DNA from: Phyllostachys edulis
Taxonomy: Eukaryota; Streptophyta; Magnoliopsida; Poales; Poaceae
Assembly (NCBI GenBank): GCA_036346405.1
Contig: CM070548.1
Location: forward strand, 68,915,739-68,979,738
DNA: 64,000 nucleotides
Direction of reading: 5' to 3'
A model generated the notes under the pieces. That model was not told where the DNA came from. It did not search any database and saw only the letters and a list, made by a program, of their open reading frames with translations. This document shows, one piece after another, positions 21,130 to 32,727 of the stretch; the first letter of the stretch is position 1, and the number at the start of each line of letters is the position of its first letter. The translations under genes were made by a program, and so were the position numbers.

Positions 21130-21540
21130 GCTATCACGACGGTTTTTGTTAAAACCGCTCAGGAAGGCAAGTATCACGAGCGGTTTTGATCGCAAACCGT
21201 CGTGATAGGAGAATATCACGACGGTTCTACACAAAAGCCGTCGTGATATTCGAAAATCCTGAGCGGTTTTATTTAAGAACCGCTCGTGATATTCCCATAT
21301 CACGACGGTTTTCTCTAGAACCGCTCGTGATATTCTCGAATCCTGAGCGGTTTTCGGTTGAAACCGCCGTGATATTGACTTCCTGACGGTTTTTAATAAA
21401 ACCGTCAGGATATTTCGTATCACGAGCGGTTTTGTACCGCTGCGTGATAATATCTGTTATCACGCACCAACAAACATGGGCGGTTCGAAACCGCTCGTGA
21501 TGACGGTTCCGAACCGTCTGTGATGTCGGTTCCTGTAGTA
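21130..21540. repeat. CACTA1 3' subterminal repeat array
   Basis: About 16 motifs 'atcacgacggtt', 'cctgagcggtt' and 'aaccgctcgtgata' in inverted pairs, spaced 30-45 bp, up to the terminus. Confidence 0.75.
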
Positions 21541-21543
21541 GTG

Positions 21544-21689
21544 GGTGACGTCGTGTCCCTCGCCAGCGATGGTATGCTCCTAGCTACCCAATGACCACAT
21601 ATTGTCCATAGTTCGTCTTCAATGAGAGCTTCATCTCCTCTCTATCAGGATTTCCCCATCATCGAGCTTATTTAGCCACTAACTTTTTC
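21544..21689. other. Right flank of CACTA1
   Basis: Continuation of 10363-10506. It joins directly to segment copy B. No gene seen. Confidence 0.4.
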
Positions 21690-21949
21690 AACAACGCTGA
21701 TGCTTACCACTCATCACTACGGCCCTTGGCTCCTTCGACTCTAGACTTTCTCTTCAATGGATCCGATGAGTAGCACAACATTGTCCTTGTCGAACTGCTA
21801 AGGTGAGTAGCACGATATTATCCTCATCCCGTTGCTGACATCTTGGCTCTTCGCTTCCCCGTGGGATAATGATAGATTGACATCATTGCACTCTTACGTG
21901 GTCTCCTCCTACGCCATTCGTATTGTCATCGTTATAACTTATTTTTATT

Positions 21950-22640
21950 CTAAATTTTAGTTATTTTTTATTGGAGTTCGTAAACAAATCAAATTGCTAT
22001 TTTTATTTAATTTATTTCAAATTGTAGTTAGTTAGGTATTTGGTTTGGAATTCATTTAGAAATCAAATTATGAATTTTTATTTTATTTTTATTCCAAATT
22101 TTAATTGTTGTTTGTTGGAATTGGTATACAAATCCAATTGCTATTTTTTTCCTTTAACTTTTATTCAATTATAGTTATCTAGGGACTATACAATGGAATT
22201 TGTATAAAAGTCCAATAGCTAATTTTTATTCCTAATTTCATTTATTTATTTTGGAATTTGTATACAAATATAATTGCTAGTTTTTGTTTAATTTTTATTC
22301 CAAATTATATTTATTTACTGATTTTACTTAGAAATTTGTATGGAAATCAAATTACTAATTTTATTTTATTTTTACTCCAATTTCAATTATTGTTTGTTGA
22401 ATTAGTATAAAAATCAATTTTTTATTTAATTTTTATTCCTAATTACAGTTATTTATGGACTTTACTTTGGAATTTGTCTAAAAATCAAATTGCTAATTTC
22501 ATTTTATTTTTTATTCCAAATTTTAGATTTTTTTTGGAATTAGTATAAAAATCTAATTGCTAACTTTTGTTTAATTTTATTCTGAATTATATTCATTTAG
22601 GATTTTAATTAGGAATTTGTATGAGAATCAAATTATTAAT
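21950..22640. repeat. AT-rich diverged tandem repeat (copy B)
   Basis: Counterpart of 260-960 with small indels. Confidence 0.6.
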
Positions 22641-22910
22641 TTAATTTTTTATTACAAATTTCTATTATTTATGGATTGTATTTGACATGTACTATTCTTT
22701 TAATCGAAAATTGTTAGAATCGGACCCACCATGATCAGTTATGTATATCTTTCTCTTTTTTTCTCCGATTAATGTGTGAATTTGTAACCCTTGGGAGGGA
22801 ACATGGTGGATTCTTTTGCCTTTTGCTTTAATAAAATAATAAAAATAATAATAGATTGCTCACATTATTGGCTAAGTATAAGATTCTCGTTAATATGCGG
22901 TTCTGGGACA

Positions 22911-23072
22911 ATGTCTGCTGTGATAGTATGTGCGTGTAGTGTAAAGTTTCTTAAATCGACAGGTCTCTCTATCTTGCTGAACAAGGTTTTTTTTTATCCT
23001 TTTTGCTGATTTTCTGAGGTTGGTGGCCAAGTATTCCCAACAGCTAGCTCAAACACAGTCAGATATGATGTG
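22911..23072 (+). pseudogene. Gene relic (copy B), frame broken
   Basis: Same start as 1223 but an extra T in the poly-T run and an insertion in 'aagtattcccaac' break the frame that reads DFLKLVAKFP in copy A. Confidence 0.25.
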
Positions 23073-23837
23073 TGCTTTCATTTCGAGAAGACTTGACCCT
23101 ATCTTGTTGAGAACACTTGTACTGTGGGTGAAGTGTAACCAAAGTACTGCTGTCTCCGATTCGAAATATATGTCATTTTAGAATTTTGTCGGTCAAACAT
23201 TTTTTAATTTGATCATCAATACGTAAAGAAATATCAAGATTCACAACACAAAATTGATATTACTAGATTTATCATGAAATATACTTTGATAATGTATAAT
23301 TATTTTTAGTTGAAACAGCATACTTTTATAGAAATTAATAGTCAAAGTGTCGTTTTAGAGACCATATCAATGTACAAAAATATTTACATTTAGAACGAGG
23401 AGTAGTATACTGCCTTTGGTTTAACCAGCTGCAGAGCAGAGCAATTATTCGTTCAAGCTGTTTCGTTAATGTCATCTCAACGGCAACGTATCCCATTCAC
23501 CTAATCACTAAGGACGTAGTTGACGGGTTTACATCATGCAGCTGGTAATATGGTGCGTAAGGCAGGAACAATAGTTTGTTTCGTAGAGTTGTCTCTAAAA
23601 ACTCTAACTTATCTACAGACAATCTTAGATATAACATCTCCAATAATTTATCTATAAAATCATTTATTTTCACCACAACTTCTTCCCTTACATACTCATC
23701 ATTTGCAATGGTTTGCGTGTTAATTTTGTCTCGTATATAAGAGATGACGCATTATTCTCTCTTTTCACGTCCTTTCTGCTCTAACTAGAATTTCGAATGA
23801 CATGTCATATAAGAGACGACTGAAGTGGCCACTGCCC

Positions 23838-25393
23838 GAGATGCCTTACTAGCGTTGTACGAAAGAAAGTACCATGCATGTATGTTGGTATATATTTGTT
23901 CTGCAAAAAAAATTTGTGCAGAGTTTCAGCTAGTGTTACATGCAGACTTGCTCAAGGGTCAAGAGATCCCTTGATACAAAAACTTCCGGTGCAAATGTGC
24001 AACCGCTCAGTTACCGCCGCACTGAACATTTATTTTGAACTGGTCCAATGCATGTATACTACTCTTATTAAGTTGTTTATTTGATCAATTTCCATCACCT
24101 CACCTGAAGATCCATAGGCACCGGGTGCGATCTAAACTAAGTTTGTTTTGACTTGGTATGTCAGCTAGCATCGAGGGGCACATGGGACGAGTTAGTCCAA
24201 GGAAACATATACGGCATTGTTTTCTTTTCATTGTATAACTAGCAAAACGGAGGGCACGAGGACTTCCAAGTCAGCGTACGATACGCTTGGAATTATTGAG
24301 ATGTGACATCTAAACTGTGCGAAAACGAGTGGGCGTTTTTTTTCTAACTCTAGTCTCCAAAAATTTAAATATCACTTTCAGCTCTCACAACGCGCATCGA
24401 TCGGATTGGTTAAAATAGATTACGACAGGACTTGACCTGAGACGACTGACTAGTGACTACCGAGCCACACCACGCGTTAAAATAGATTACGAGGGGGCCT
24501 GACCCCAGACGACTGACTAGGACCTAGGGACGCGGCACGGTTTCACACACGTGCCAACAAGTTCTCTCACTTTGCTAATGGATAGTGGGTAGTTAGGAGT
24601 GTCCATTTTTGGGGATTTTTATGTCACAGGTACCTGAGATCTTCTCTGCTGCTAGGTACACTTTGCGCTATGGGATGCGTTCTCCGTACTCGTGCTCCGG
24701 ACATGGCAACGTCCTCTCCGGCGAGCTTCACGGCCGTTCAGGGTCAGGGTCGACTGAGGTTAGGGTATCATAGTTCATTGGTTCTCGACCTTAGATTTTC
24801 AAGACCAACGCAAAAGTCTTTGGCTAAAATAATACGTTTTTTATTTGCAATAGCAAAACTAGTCTTTCCGATCCTCTGCCCAAAATAACAAATGTCACCC
24901 TTTTTTCGCAAAATTGCTATGGAAGCCGACATGCCGCTCATCCAGATCGTGGCAGGCGACCTGCCACGCACCTAGACCGCATCAGTCATCCTGTCGCGGT
25001 CTGGGTGCGTAGCAAGTGGCCTGCCGTGGTCTAGGATCACGGCAAGCGACCTTGCTGCGATCTGGGTGTGCGCATGTCAGCTTTCATGGCGATTTTGCGC
25101 GATAGGGGTGTTATTTTTGTAACTTTGTTTGCGAGGGGCTAAATTTGCTATTTAGTTTCGAAAAAATGATAAATTAGCAAAGAAAAAAACACAAACAAAA
25201 CAAAACTCCCAAGGCATGCGACGAGGTGGCAGTTGCACTGCCAGCTAGCGCTGGAAACGGCTCGAGCCAGGCTCGATCAGGCTAGGCTGAATAGCCATCT
25301 CGGCTCGGCTTGTCTCGTTTCGAGCATGAGCTAAGTGGGTGGCTCGGCTCGGCTCGAAGGGAGGCTCAAGCCAACTCGCGAGCTAGGAGCAGG
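23838..25393. other. Copy-B-only stretch, bounded by TGG microhomology
   Basis: Absent from copy A, where 'ctgagg' is joined directly to 'tggtcaagcc'. It contains a short duplicated tract (24410-24520, 'aaaatagattacga' twice), an imperfect inverted repeat (24879-25121) and the left end of the hAT-like element. No gene supported; the small frame at 24670-24888 has no recognisable content. Confidence 0.6.
24879..25121. repeat. Imperfect inverted repeat (MITE-like)
   Basis: Arms of about 75-80 bp: 'aaaataacaaatgtcaccc' ... 'gctatggaagccgacatg' on the left faces 'catgtcagctttcatggc' ... 'ggggtgttatttttg' on the right. Between the arms, 'gcggtctgggtgcg'-type words recur. Related arm sequence occurs near 5690-5775. 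Confidence 0.45.
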
Positions 25394-26994
25394 CAGTCTT
25401 CCAGTGGCTCAAGCCAGAACCAGAAACATCAGCAGAGGATGACATCTGCTACTGTCATATGCCCCTGTCTCTGTGGCTCTGTTCAAGAATCTCATAGCCA
25501 GAAGCCAAGTTGAACTCTCGATAGCCAGCCATAGTATTTAACATTAGAATTCAGAACTCTCGAGAGCTATCTACTCATCATATTTAACACTAGAACATAT
25601 TTAACACTAGAACAGAGGCATCTACTCATTATATTCAACAGTCCATGTCTAACATCACATGCTGACCCTCTATTCCAAGTCCTCTACAATTAGGACCAGA
25701 TGGCATTTTGGAACTTTATTATTTTTCCAAATAGACAAAACAAGAAGATAAGTTATTCAGCACCAAAAGATGTTTGCATTTCAGTTTCTACCAATAAGGC
25801 AATTAGGCAACAACATATGTAGTAGTGGACGAAGCACAGTGGCAATACACAGCCTATTGTTGTTATGGTACCCATTTTCTTAATGCACAAATGAACTCCT
25901 GTACTACTTAACTGCAATCAGCAGCACAGAATTAGCTAATTAAATTAGATTATATCTTTGTGTTTTGAACCTAAGTAGAATAATTATGCTAAGTTCGTGC
26001 TTCAATGATGGAAGAACTGATTACCAAAACAAATTTTACATGAGGTAAGATTACCCAAGCCCCAAAATTACCTCCCAAACTTGTCAAATCTGTTGTAAAA
26101 TCAGAAATGCCGAAATTCCAAAGAATGTTGAATCTAGGGCTGATGTATCCATGACAATCGCACAAGGAAACTGGACCTTCTATTCCAAGTGTTGTGTTGT
26201 GTCCTCAATCAGAAGAGATATTCATACATCAACTAAGTAATATATCAGGAAAATTGTTCTATGATCATATACAACCAAAACATAAAATACTTCAAACATA
26301 ACCTTGCAACCAAAACACACTAATACTTCAAACATTTTCGTTCCTTGCAGCCAGAACACACTAATACTTCGCATAGAAGAGTGACCACTAGTGCACAATA
26401 ATCTTGCAACCAGAACACACTAATACTTCAAACATAAATGAAAGATCTTCTGCTCTGCTTGCATATTCGTTCCTAAAAGGCCAGAAATGGTTGCTACTCC
26501 AAAACCAAAGTAACAGCAAAAGGAGAATCCTAATTTGCGGCGAGCACAGGGCGGCGACGCGGTGGATGAGGCAGCGACTCGGAGGACAGGGGGAGCACGG
26601 GGGAGGGGGGCAAGGTGGAGGCGTGGAACACGGAGCCAGGGAGGAGGATGAGGTGGCGGGCCGGCGGTTGAGGAGGACGGGGGAGCACAGGGGTGAGGCG
26701 GCGTGGACGGGCAGCGGCACGGAGGATCGAAAGGATTGGGGATCGGGAATTCGGGACTCGGGAGGAAGAGGATTGGAGAGTGGAGTGTCCTGGCTAGGGC
26801 AAGGGCCAAGGGCGTTGCCGCGCTAGCGTTGGGCTGGCCTGGGCCTTCGCGGGCGCACGAGCCAAACGAGCCTCCGAGCTACTTGAGCTCGGCTTGTTTT
26901 TTTTTACGAGCTTGGGACAGGCTCGGCTCGACTCGAAAACTCCCAAGCTTGGACCGAGCCAGCTTGCGAGCCACGAGTCTTTTTTCCAGCCCTA
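25246..26994 (-). mobile_element. hAT-like non-autonomous element, both ends present
   Basis: Left end 'tagcgctggaaacggctc', right end inverse of TAGGGCTGGAAA, both next to GCTCGGCTCG-rich subterminal sequence. Length 1749 bp. A proline-rich minus-strand frame (26809-26420) and a tandem repeat are internal; there is no transposase. No matching 8-bp flank was found, so the identity rests on the termini only. Confidence 0.4.
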
Positions 26995-27524
26995 CTTCCT
27001 ACAATGGGCATGGACGATAGCGATGGACATGCATCCAAGGCGATGAGCTACGGAAGACGAGGAATTAAGGAGGGAAGCAGCAGTGGTGTGGCAATGAAGA
27101 AGGGGCTGGCACCGATGTTGCTGAGGGCAGCACTGGCCGACGCAATAGGGTGCATAGGGTGCGGTGGGGTGGCGGCGGGGTGAGGTGCACAGGGATGAAG
27201 TGAATGAAAGAAAAGATTGTTATGGATTTTTGTATTGGCATGAATTTCAAAGTAATTATTCTGATGGGCCAATATGCACCTTGACAGATCCTTCGTAAAA
27301 AGGCAACCAATGTGACAACAGAAAGTTAAACTTGCTTGCTATTATTCTTCACACATTTTCTGCTGGAAGCCTGGAATCCACTCATCTCACTGGCGCCTCC
27401 TAGGCAATTAATATTGCTCAAAGTTCCATCTAACCTATTCTTATAAAAAAGGGTTCCATCTGACATTTGTGTTCTCACAAAAAAAAACAGGTGTCGGGCC
27501 GCTAGTACTGGTAACCGTACCAGA

Positions 27525-27972
27525 CTACCAGTACCCGGTGGCGGGGTACTCATAGACGACGTTGGCCGGCGCCGGGTAGTGGTAGTACCAAGGGTACTCG
27601 ATCACGGGGACTTCGGGCTTCTTCTTCTCCTCCTTGGCTTCGCCAACCTCCACCAGCTGCGCGTGCCCGAACTTCTTGCGCAGCGCGCTCGTCAGCTTGA
27701 CGGAGTCCACGCCGTCGCCGACCACCACCACCTGGTCCTTCCCCTCCCCGGCCAGAGCCACCGAGTCCACCCCGCACGTCGCCGCCACCAGCGCCATCAC
27801 CTTGGACCGGCACTTACCGCTCGCCATATGCACCTTGATCACGATCTTTTGCTGCAACCAACAACCAACAAGGCGAATTAGCAACTCCATGTTTCAGCCG
27901 AAAGAAGAGAGATGAGAAAGTAATTAACGCGATGATGAAAATTAAGATCATCTGGAAGCCGCGTACCTTCAT
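27525..27972 (-). CDS. Small HMA-domain protein, copy 3 (two exons)
   Basis: Exon 1 ATG-AAG (27972-27967), 115-bp intron (27966-27852), exon 2 (27851-27525): 110 residues. It starts MKQKIVIKVHM with loop MASGKC and ATCGV, and ends YPATGYW. It combines KVHM and GEGKDQ (as copy 1) with SGKC, ATCGV and the proline after KK (as copy 2), so it is either the ancestral form or a recombinant. Only one Cys of the MxCxxC metal motif remains and there is no CaaX. The TATA region is altered from that of copies 1 and 2. The frame and splice sites are intact, so it is probably functional. Confidence 0.87.
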
Positions 27973-28160
27973 TGCTGCTTTTAAGTTTCTTGTTGGTGCT
28001 CCAATGTCTTGTGCGTAAGCGAAGCGAGATGAGGGAGTTCGAGAGGAAAAGTTTTGAGGGTTTTGGTAGGCTCTGTATATGGAGCAAGACGAAATAGAAA
28101 GTAGAAACTGGGGCTAGCTGCTTCTTGTGTTGGGAGCAGACACCCCTGCCCTGAGCACTC

Positions 28161-28167
28161 ATATATA
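28161..28167 (-). promoter_or_regulatory. Altered TATA region of HMA copy 3
   Basis: Reads 'actcatatataggag' where copies 1 and 2 have 'gctcctatatataggag'. A TATATA core survives but the box is one base shorter and its flank differs, so expression may differ. Confidence 0.5.
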
Positions 28168-28417
28168 GGAGTATGAGAGGGTTGTGCTCTGCTATACTGA
28201 GATCTAGGCATTTCATTTCAGGGAGTAGTCAGGGTGCGATTAGATAAATGGAAGGTTCCAAGGCAGAACATTCAGCGTTTGTTTCCTTCAGAGGAGAAGA
28301 CTTGACTGGTCCCTCGTCTTATTCTGTCGCTAATCGTCTTTATCATACGCGCAGGGAAGTATAAACCGTGTTTGCAGTGCACTGCACACTAGTACTAGTA
28401 GTACCAGGGTCTACTGC

Positions 28418-29541
28418 CAAGGACGGAGCCAACTAGGGTGCTGGTATGCACGAACACCTTTAAATATTTCAAAAATTATGTATATAACGTTTGCAATAGG
28501 TTCTATTAAATTTAGACTTCGTTGCAATTTGATAATACTTCAAAAATTAGTTGCAGATTATATTCTATGTCCTCCATTCAGATTTTGTAGACAGTCACAC
28601 ACATTTTTTTTCTACCTATGTGGCACTGTGAAGGAGTACAAAAGTACATTATTTTATTTAGCTTATAGGAACTTCTTTAGTTTCTAACTCAAAAATCAAG
28701 TGTTTGATTCTCTGTCTGTTTGCGCCGTTGCGACCATCACGATGAGTGCAATGATTCAAACTAATATTAGGTAACTTATACGAGACATTTTACTTACAAT
28801 GTTTGAAGCCATATGTGACGTAAATATGCCATATCAATACTAGCCTAATAAGCATATATGTACTAAAAACCATACATGTTTATCGGGTGGTAGGTTACGT
28901 GAACTGTCGTGTGAGCCATGTAGCATACTAATAAAAATTTATAGAACGACTATATATTTTTAATAATTAAAATTTGTTTATCAATGTTAGTATTTATTAT
29001 CGTTATCACTCCATAAAATAATTTGTTTTCTCAACTAATTGTGTAAAGTATCCAATTAATTGGAAAGAAAACTAATCTATATATCTACAAACAAACTATG
29101 ATATTCAAGGTATCTTCTTCGCTTTGGAAGTACAGAAAATTCCACAATAATCCTTAAATCATAAAAAGCAAAATTCCTATAAATTCTCTCATTAATCGAG
29201 AGAAAAAGAGAAGATCTAAACTGCTTATTTTGGTGGGGCTAGATTATAACAGTGCAAATTAATCATGTATAGATATTACAACTGTTACAATTGCATAACA
29301 AATACGACTATATTTTCGAAAGGCAACAAAGTTATATAACAAATACAACATGTTGCAATATCTAGTCGTACAATTGCACGGAAAATTCCGCTGGTTATAT
29401 AGAAAAATTAAGTACTCATAATACATGGTTTACTCAGTACTAACTTTTGATCAGTCGATGATCATTTAACCGCTGTCCTTTTACCCCATCTTTAAGTATC
29501 AATGGTGTACCCCCAACATAAATTTTCTAGCTCCGCCATTG
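28418..29541. mobile_element. Complete hAT-like non-autonomous element with 8-bp TSD
   Basis: Termini CAAGGACGGAGCCA and inverse CAATGGCGGAGCTA; flanks TCTACTGC (28410-28417) and TCTAGTGC (29542-29549), an 8-bp duplication with one mismatch. The uninterrupted site 'gtctagtgctac' is seen in copy A upstream of HMA copy 1. 1124 bp, AT-rich, no coding capacity. Confidence 0.7.
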
Positions 29542-29663
29542 TCTAGTGCTACTACTAGTCAGCGGCGAGTGTGCATACGTGGTTCTGACCGGGACAAGCG
29601 CTGCACTCCTGTTTGTTGTGCTGATGTGTGATTCAGAAATGGGGATGTGTATTGAATAGGGAG

Positions 29664-29820
29664 TGTTAGCCTGACCAATGCATGCACGGCATGCATGTCC
29701 ATCCGATAGTCCCGCACATCAATGCCGCGCCATGCAAGGTAGTCCCGGGCGTGAACGTGTCTCCTGTCCTGTGCATGCAGTGCGCGTGAATGCCGCCATG
29801 CAATCCTGGGAGTGAACGTG
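29664..29820 (+). repeat. Copia-A 5' LTR, first part
   Basis: 157 bp, starts TGTTAGCC and contains a short direct repeat ('gtgaacgtg' twice with 'atgccg' words). Interrupted by CACTA2. With 41888-42069 the LTR totals about 336 bp. Confidence 0.8.
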
Positions 29821-29839
29821 CACTACTACGGATCATGCC

Positions 29840-30215
29840 ATCATAGACGGTTCGGAACTGTCATCACAGACGGTTTCCGAACCGTCTGTATTTGTTTGTC
29901 TGTGATAACAGGCGGTTATCATAGACGGTTCAAAACCGTCTGTGATACGAACTATCACAGACGGTTTTTCGGTTAAAACTGTCTGTGAAGGCATAGTATC
30001 ACAGACGGTTCTATCTAGAAACCGTCTGTGATACGCAGAATATCACAGACGGTTCTATCGACGAACCGTCTGTGATACGCAGAATATCACAGACGGTTCG
30101 TCGATAGAACCGTCTATGATATTTGCGTATCACAGACAGTTTCTAGATAGAACCGTTTGTGATACTATGCTTTCACAAATGGTTTTAAAGCAAAAATCGT
30201 CTATGATAGTTCATT
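29840..30215. repeat. CACTA2 3' subterminal repeats
   Basis: About 15 'atcacagacggtt / aaccgtctgtgata' motifs in inverted pairs, mostly of the ACAGACGG type. Confidence 0.75.
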
Positions 30216-30369
30216 ATCCTAACTACATTTTTGCTGATTTTTTGCTAGCCTCAGGAATTGCTAACCATGCCCTCTGAAAACAAGCATGCAGAAAAATAGA
30301 TACATCCCGATAATCAATTGTTGACAAACTCAAGCCGATCGTTACTCAAAATAAATTACAAAAGATTGT

Positions 30370-31430
30370 ATTTGTTCAAGTATTGTCGCTATAGTTACAA
30401 TTGGATTACAATTGAGTCAATTGTTTGCGGTGGTTGAGAGGTGTCGGCGGGGTGATGCTCGGGTCGTGACAGTGAAATTCCCGGTGTCCTAATGATATCG
30501 ATAGGATAAAGGTGCGAGCTTCCTCGAATGTCCTTGATCTCTTCCGCAACGAGTCCATCTAATTGTATATCGAAGGTCTGTCGCTAGCAAGAGTAAAGTG
30601 GTAAGCTATATATATTTAAATTTATAATTAGAAAATAATTATTTTGAAATTGAAAAACCTCGAGATCCTTCTTCCTAGCTCTAAGGATTAGCTGCATATG
30701 ATAGTAAACGTAGATTGCACATAACTCATCATCTTTTTGCTGGCGGCACTGCAAAAATAGAATTATATATATAGGTATAGTCAGTTCGAGACGCGTTATT
30801 ATGAAGTATGATATAGGATTATCGTGTTGTAGCGCGTACCAAAAAATTCATCATGTGTGTTAGTTCGGCGCTCTTTCCATCGTATATTCCTTTGTTGGCA
30901 ACATAATCGATGAACGACCTACATGATTCCAAAAAGTTATCATCGGCTATTTCAAACGAATGAAGACTATAATAGAGTTATGTATGGAGGAAATGAGCAT
31001 ACCTCTCGAGTATTCCTCTCAGAATGCTAAAATTGTGCTTGTTGCGGAGTAGGGAATCAAGGTATATCACATGGTTCCTCTTTGGTATAATGACTAAGAG
31101 GATCCATTGGTACCTACTCATGTATGTCGCTATAGTCAGATCCAGTGGTACCTACTCATGTATGTCGCTATAGTCATTAAACCTAAGTTCGTGCTGCGTA
31201 TAAAGTACAAATGAAATTTGTAGAGCAAGTAGTGACACTTACCCCTCGTTGTAGGGCACCACTATGTACTTCATGTTCTTCTGACGAAGCAATGACTTCG
31301 TTATGTATTTCTCAATGAAGGACGTGTCTGCTTGGATGGTTTGCAATGATACCACATGTGGGTCGAGGAAACCCACCGGTTCTTTCCATTCCTGGACATT
31401 TTCATCATGTATCCATACATAAGCAATGAG
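30370..31430 (-). pseudogene. CACTA2 Ulp1-like protease exons
   Basis: Minus strand: an exon near 31290-31240 reads VVPYNEG with a GTAAGT donor. The next exon start lies in a 41-bp tandem duplication (31104-31165): one copy encodes YHWI, the other YQWILLV. The LLVIIPKRNH-like frame continues, and about 30745-30660 reads KDDELCAIYVYYHMQLILRARK with the catalytic-type Cys. If splicing uses the copy leading into the downstream frame, the His of the C48 triad is a Gln. Confidence 0.5.
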
Positions 31431-31469
31431 TTATGATATTTATCGGTATTACGTGAATGTAGAACTTGA

Positions 31470-32213
31470 TTATGCGCGCCTTACGATGGTCCAACATCGT
31501 AGAAGTGAGGCATCGAGGCCAACGAGGTTGAATAGGTCATATAAGTCATTGAAGCCCACGACGAAGTTGCCCGGCCCGTTGAAGAAATGCTTATGCTCGT
31601 ATCTGACGGTGATTCCAGTATCGCACTCCTTCTTCTGGGTCTTCTCCAAGTACCAGGCATGCAAAGCATGACAAGCATATCCAAATAGCGCGTATCATCG
31701 TGGCCGAACTGGCGGTTTTCCGATGATGTAGTTCCCGGATATCCCGGACTTGGGAGGTGCCTTAACGTTCGCCGATTTCAATTTGGCCTTAAGGATTGGC
31801 AGCGTCTTCTTGCGAGACGACTCGAGACCTAATACGGCGACACGCTTTTGTTGTTCCTTCGGTGTCTTCTCCACGGGAACCGATAAGGTGGCCTTTTGAG
31901 GCGAAATATGAAGTTGAGTCATCGAGGGTCCTGTTGGAGAGGAATGGTCGTGTTGAGATCGCGGCACTGCTGGGTCCAGGATGATGTCCTTCTTGGGCCA
32001 CTGGATAAAAGTGTGCACGGCATCCCCTAGTATTGTGATCTCTTCGTTCGGGCGAATCTCCAGCAGGACGGCCATCAAATGTTCATGTACTATGTCCACC
32101 TCCACCCTGGCGTAACCCTGCGCCACCTTGACATTGTGCTGCACTCCCCCTTCCTGCTTTGGATGCACCATCCCCCGCCTAGCCTCAATAGAAATGGACC
32201 CAACTATCCTCAC
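31470..32213 (-). pseudogene. CACTA2 DUF8039-like domain exons
   Basis: Frame 32213-31695 reads VAQGYARVEVDIVHEHLM, RPNEEITILGDAVHTFIQWP and KKDIILDP, then VEKTPKEQQKR. These are the hallmark phrases of the domain found between TNPA and Ulp1 regions of grass CACTA proteins. 31664-31470 holds the next block, ending FVVGFNDLYDLFNLVGLD. An apparent frame change lies at about 31695. Confidence 0.6.
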
Positions 32214-32727
32214 TTGGAGCTTGCAGGGCGTCGGCTCCTACAAAACGATACGCAATTAGCTAAGGCGTCATATAGGTCTATCTTTGGTGCATTCCAGAGA
32301 TGTACATTACCTTGATGTCGTCTATCAGTAATTGGACGTCGTCATGTTCGAATTATGCGGACGCGACGCTACTCGATGTCGGCGGGGTGGCTCCCAAATT
32401 AACAGGGGCGGCTTGCGACTAGCTCAGGAGTTGATTTATTTGATCCTGCAATGCTGCTAGCTTTCCTTCAAATTTTTCAGTAATCATCTGTACCAACCGG
32501 TCCTCGCGCTCGGCCTTGGATCTCTTCCTACTCCTATACATGCAGTAATCGTCTGCGAATCCATGACTCCAAGGTACGTTAACCCCAAGGCCTCACGTGC
32601 GACCCGGGTGCTCTTTGTTTCCTAGGGCCGTAGATAGTATATCCTTCTCCCTGTCTGCTTGGAAGGAGCCTTGGGAAGTTTGGGCAGACAATTCACGCTG
32701 CAAGAGGTCATCATGTTATTATAGACA

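Larger units (their letters stand above)
10507..21543 (+). mobile_element. CACTA1: 11-kb CACTA (En/Spm-type) element without TNP2
   Basis: Starts CACTACTACAAAACAGG (10507) and ends with the inverse of CACTACTACAGG (21543). Both ends carry arrays of inverted 'acgagcggtt/aaccgctcgt' and 'acagacggtt' subterminal repeats. The flanks carry the direct repeat GGTGA (10502-10506 and 21544-21548); CACTA elements normally make 3-bp duplications, so two bases may be chance. The 5' terminus matches that of CACTA2 (41887) and the 3' terminus resembles the end at 29821, so both elements belong to one family. Inside are a GC-rich 5' leader, hairpin repeats, a nested CACTA, and decayed TNPA and Ulp1-like exons. 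No TNP2 transposase is present, so it is non-autonomous. Confidence 0.88.
21690..29663. repeat. Segmental duplication, copy B (host segment with one HMA gene)
   Basis: Direct repeat of 1-8337 with the same element order. It holds a 1.56-kb stretch missing in A, a single HMA gene, a complete hAT-like element, and 122 bp (29542-29663) that match A 5195-5406 rather than the downstream side of HMA copy 2. It is ended by Copia-A. Confidence 0.9.

Noticed and set aside
24670..24888. Small plus-strand frame in the copy-B-only stretch
   Set aside because: No recognisable content, overlaps the arm of an inverted-repeat element, no supporting copy elsewhere.
29840..30215. CRISPR-like regular repeats (subterminal arrays at 10540, 17310, 21130, 29840, 41455)
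   Set aside because: Repeats alternate in orientation, spacing is irregular, and they lie at the ends of CACTA elements in plant DNA; they are subterminal transposase-binding repeats.
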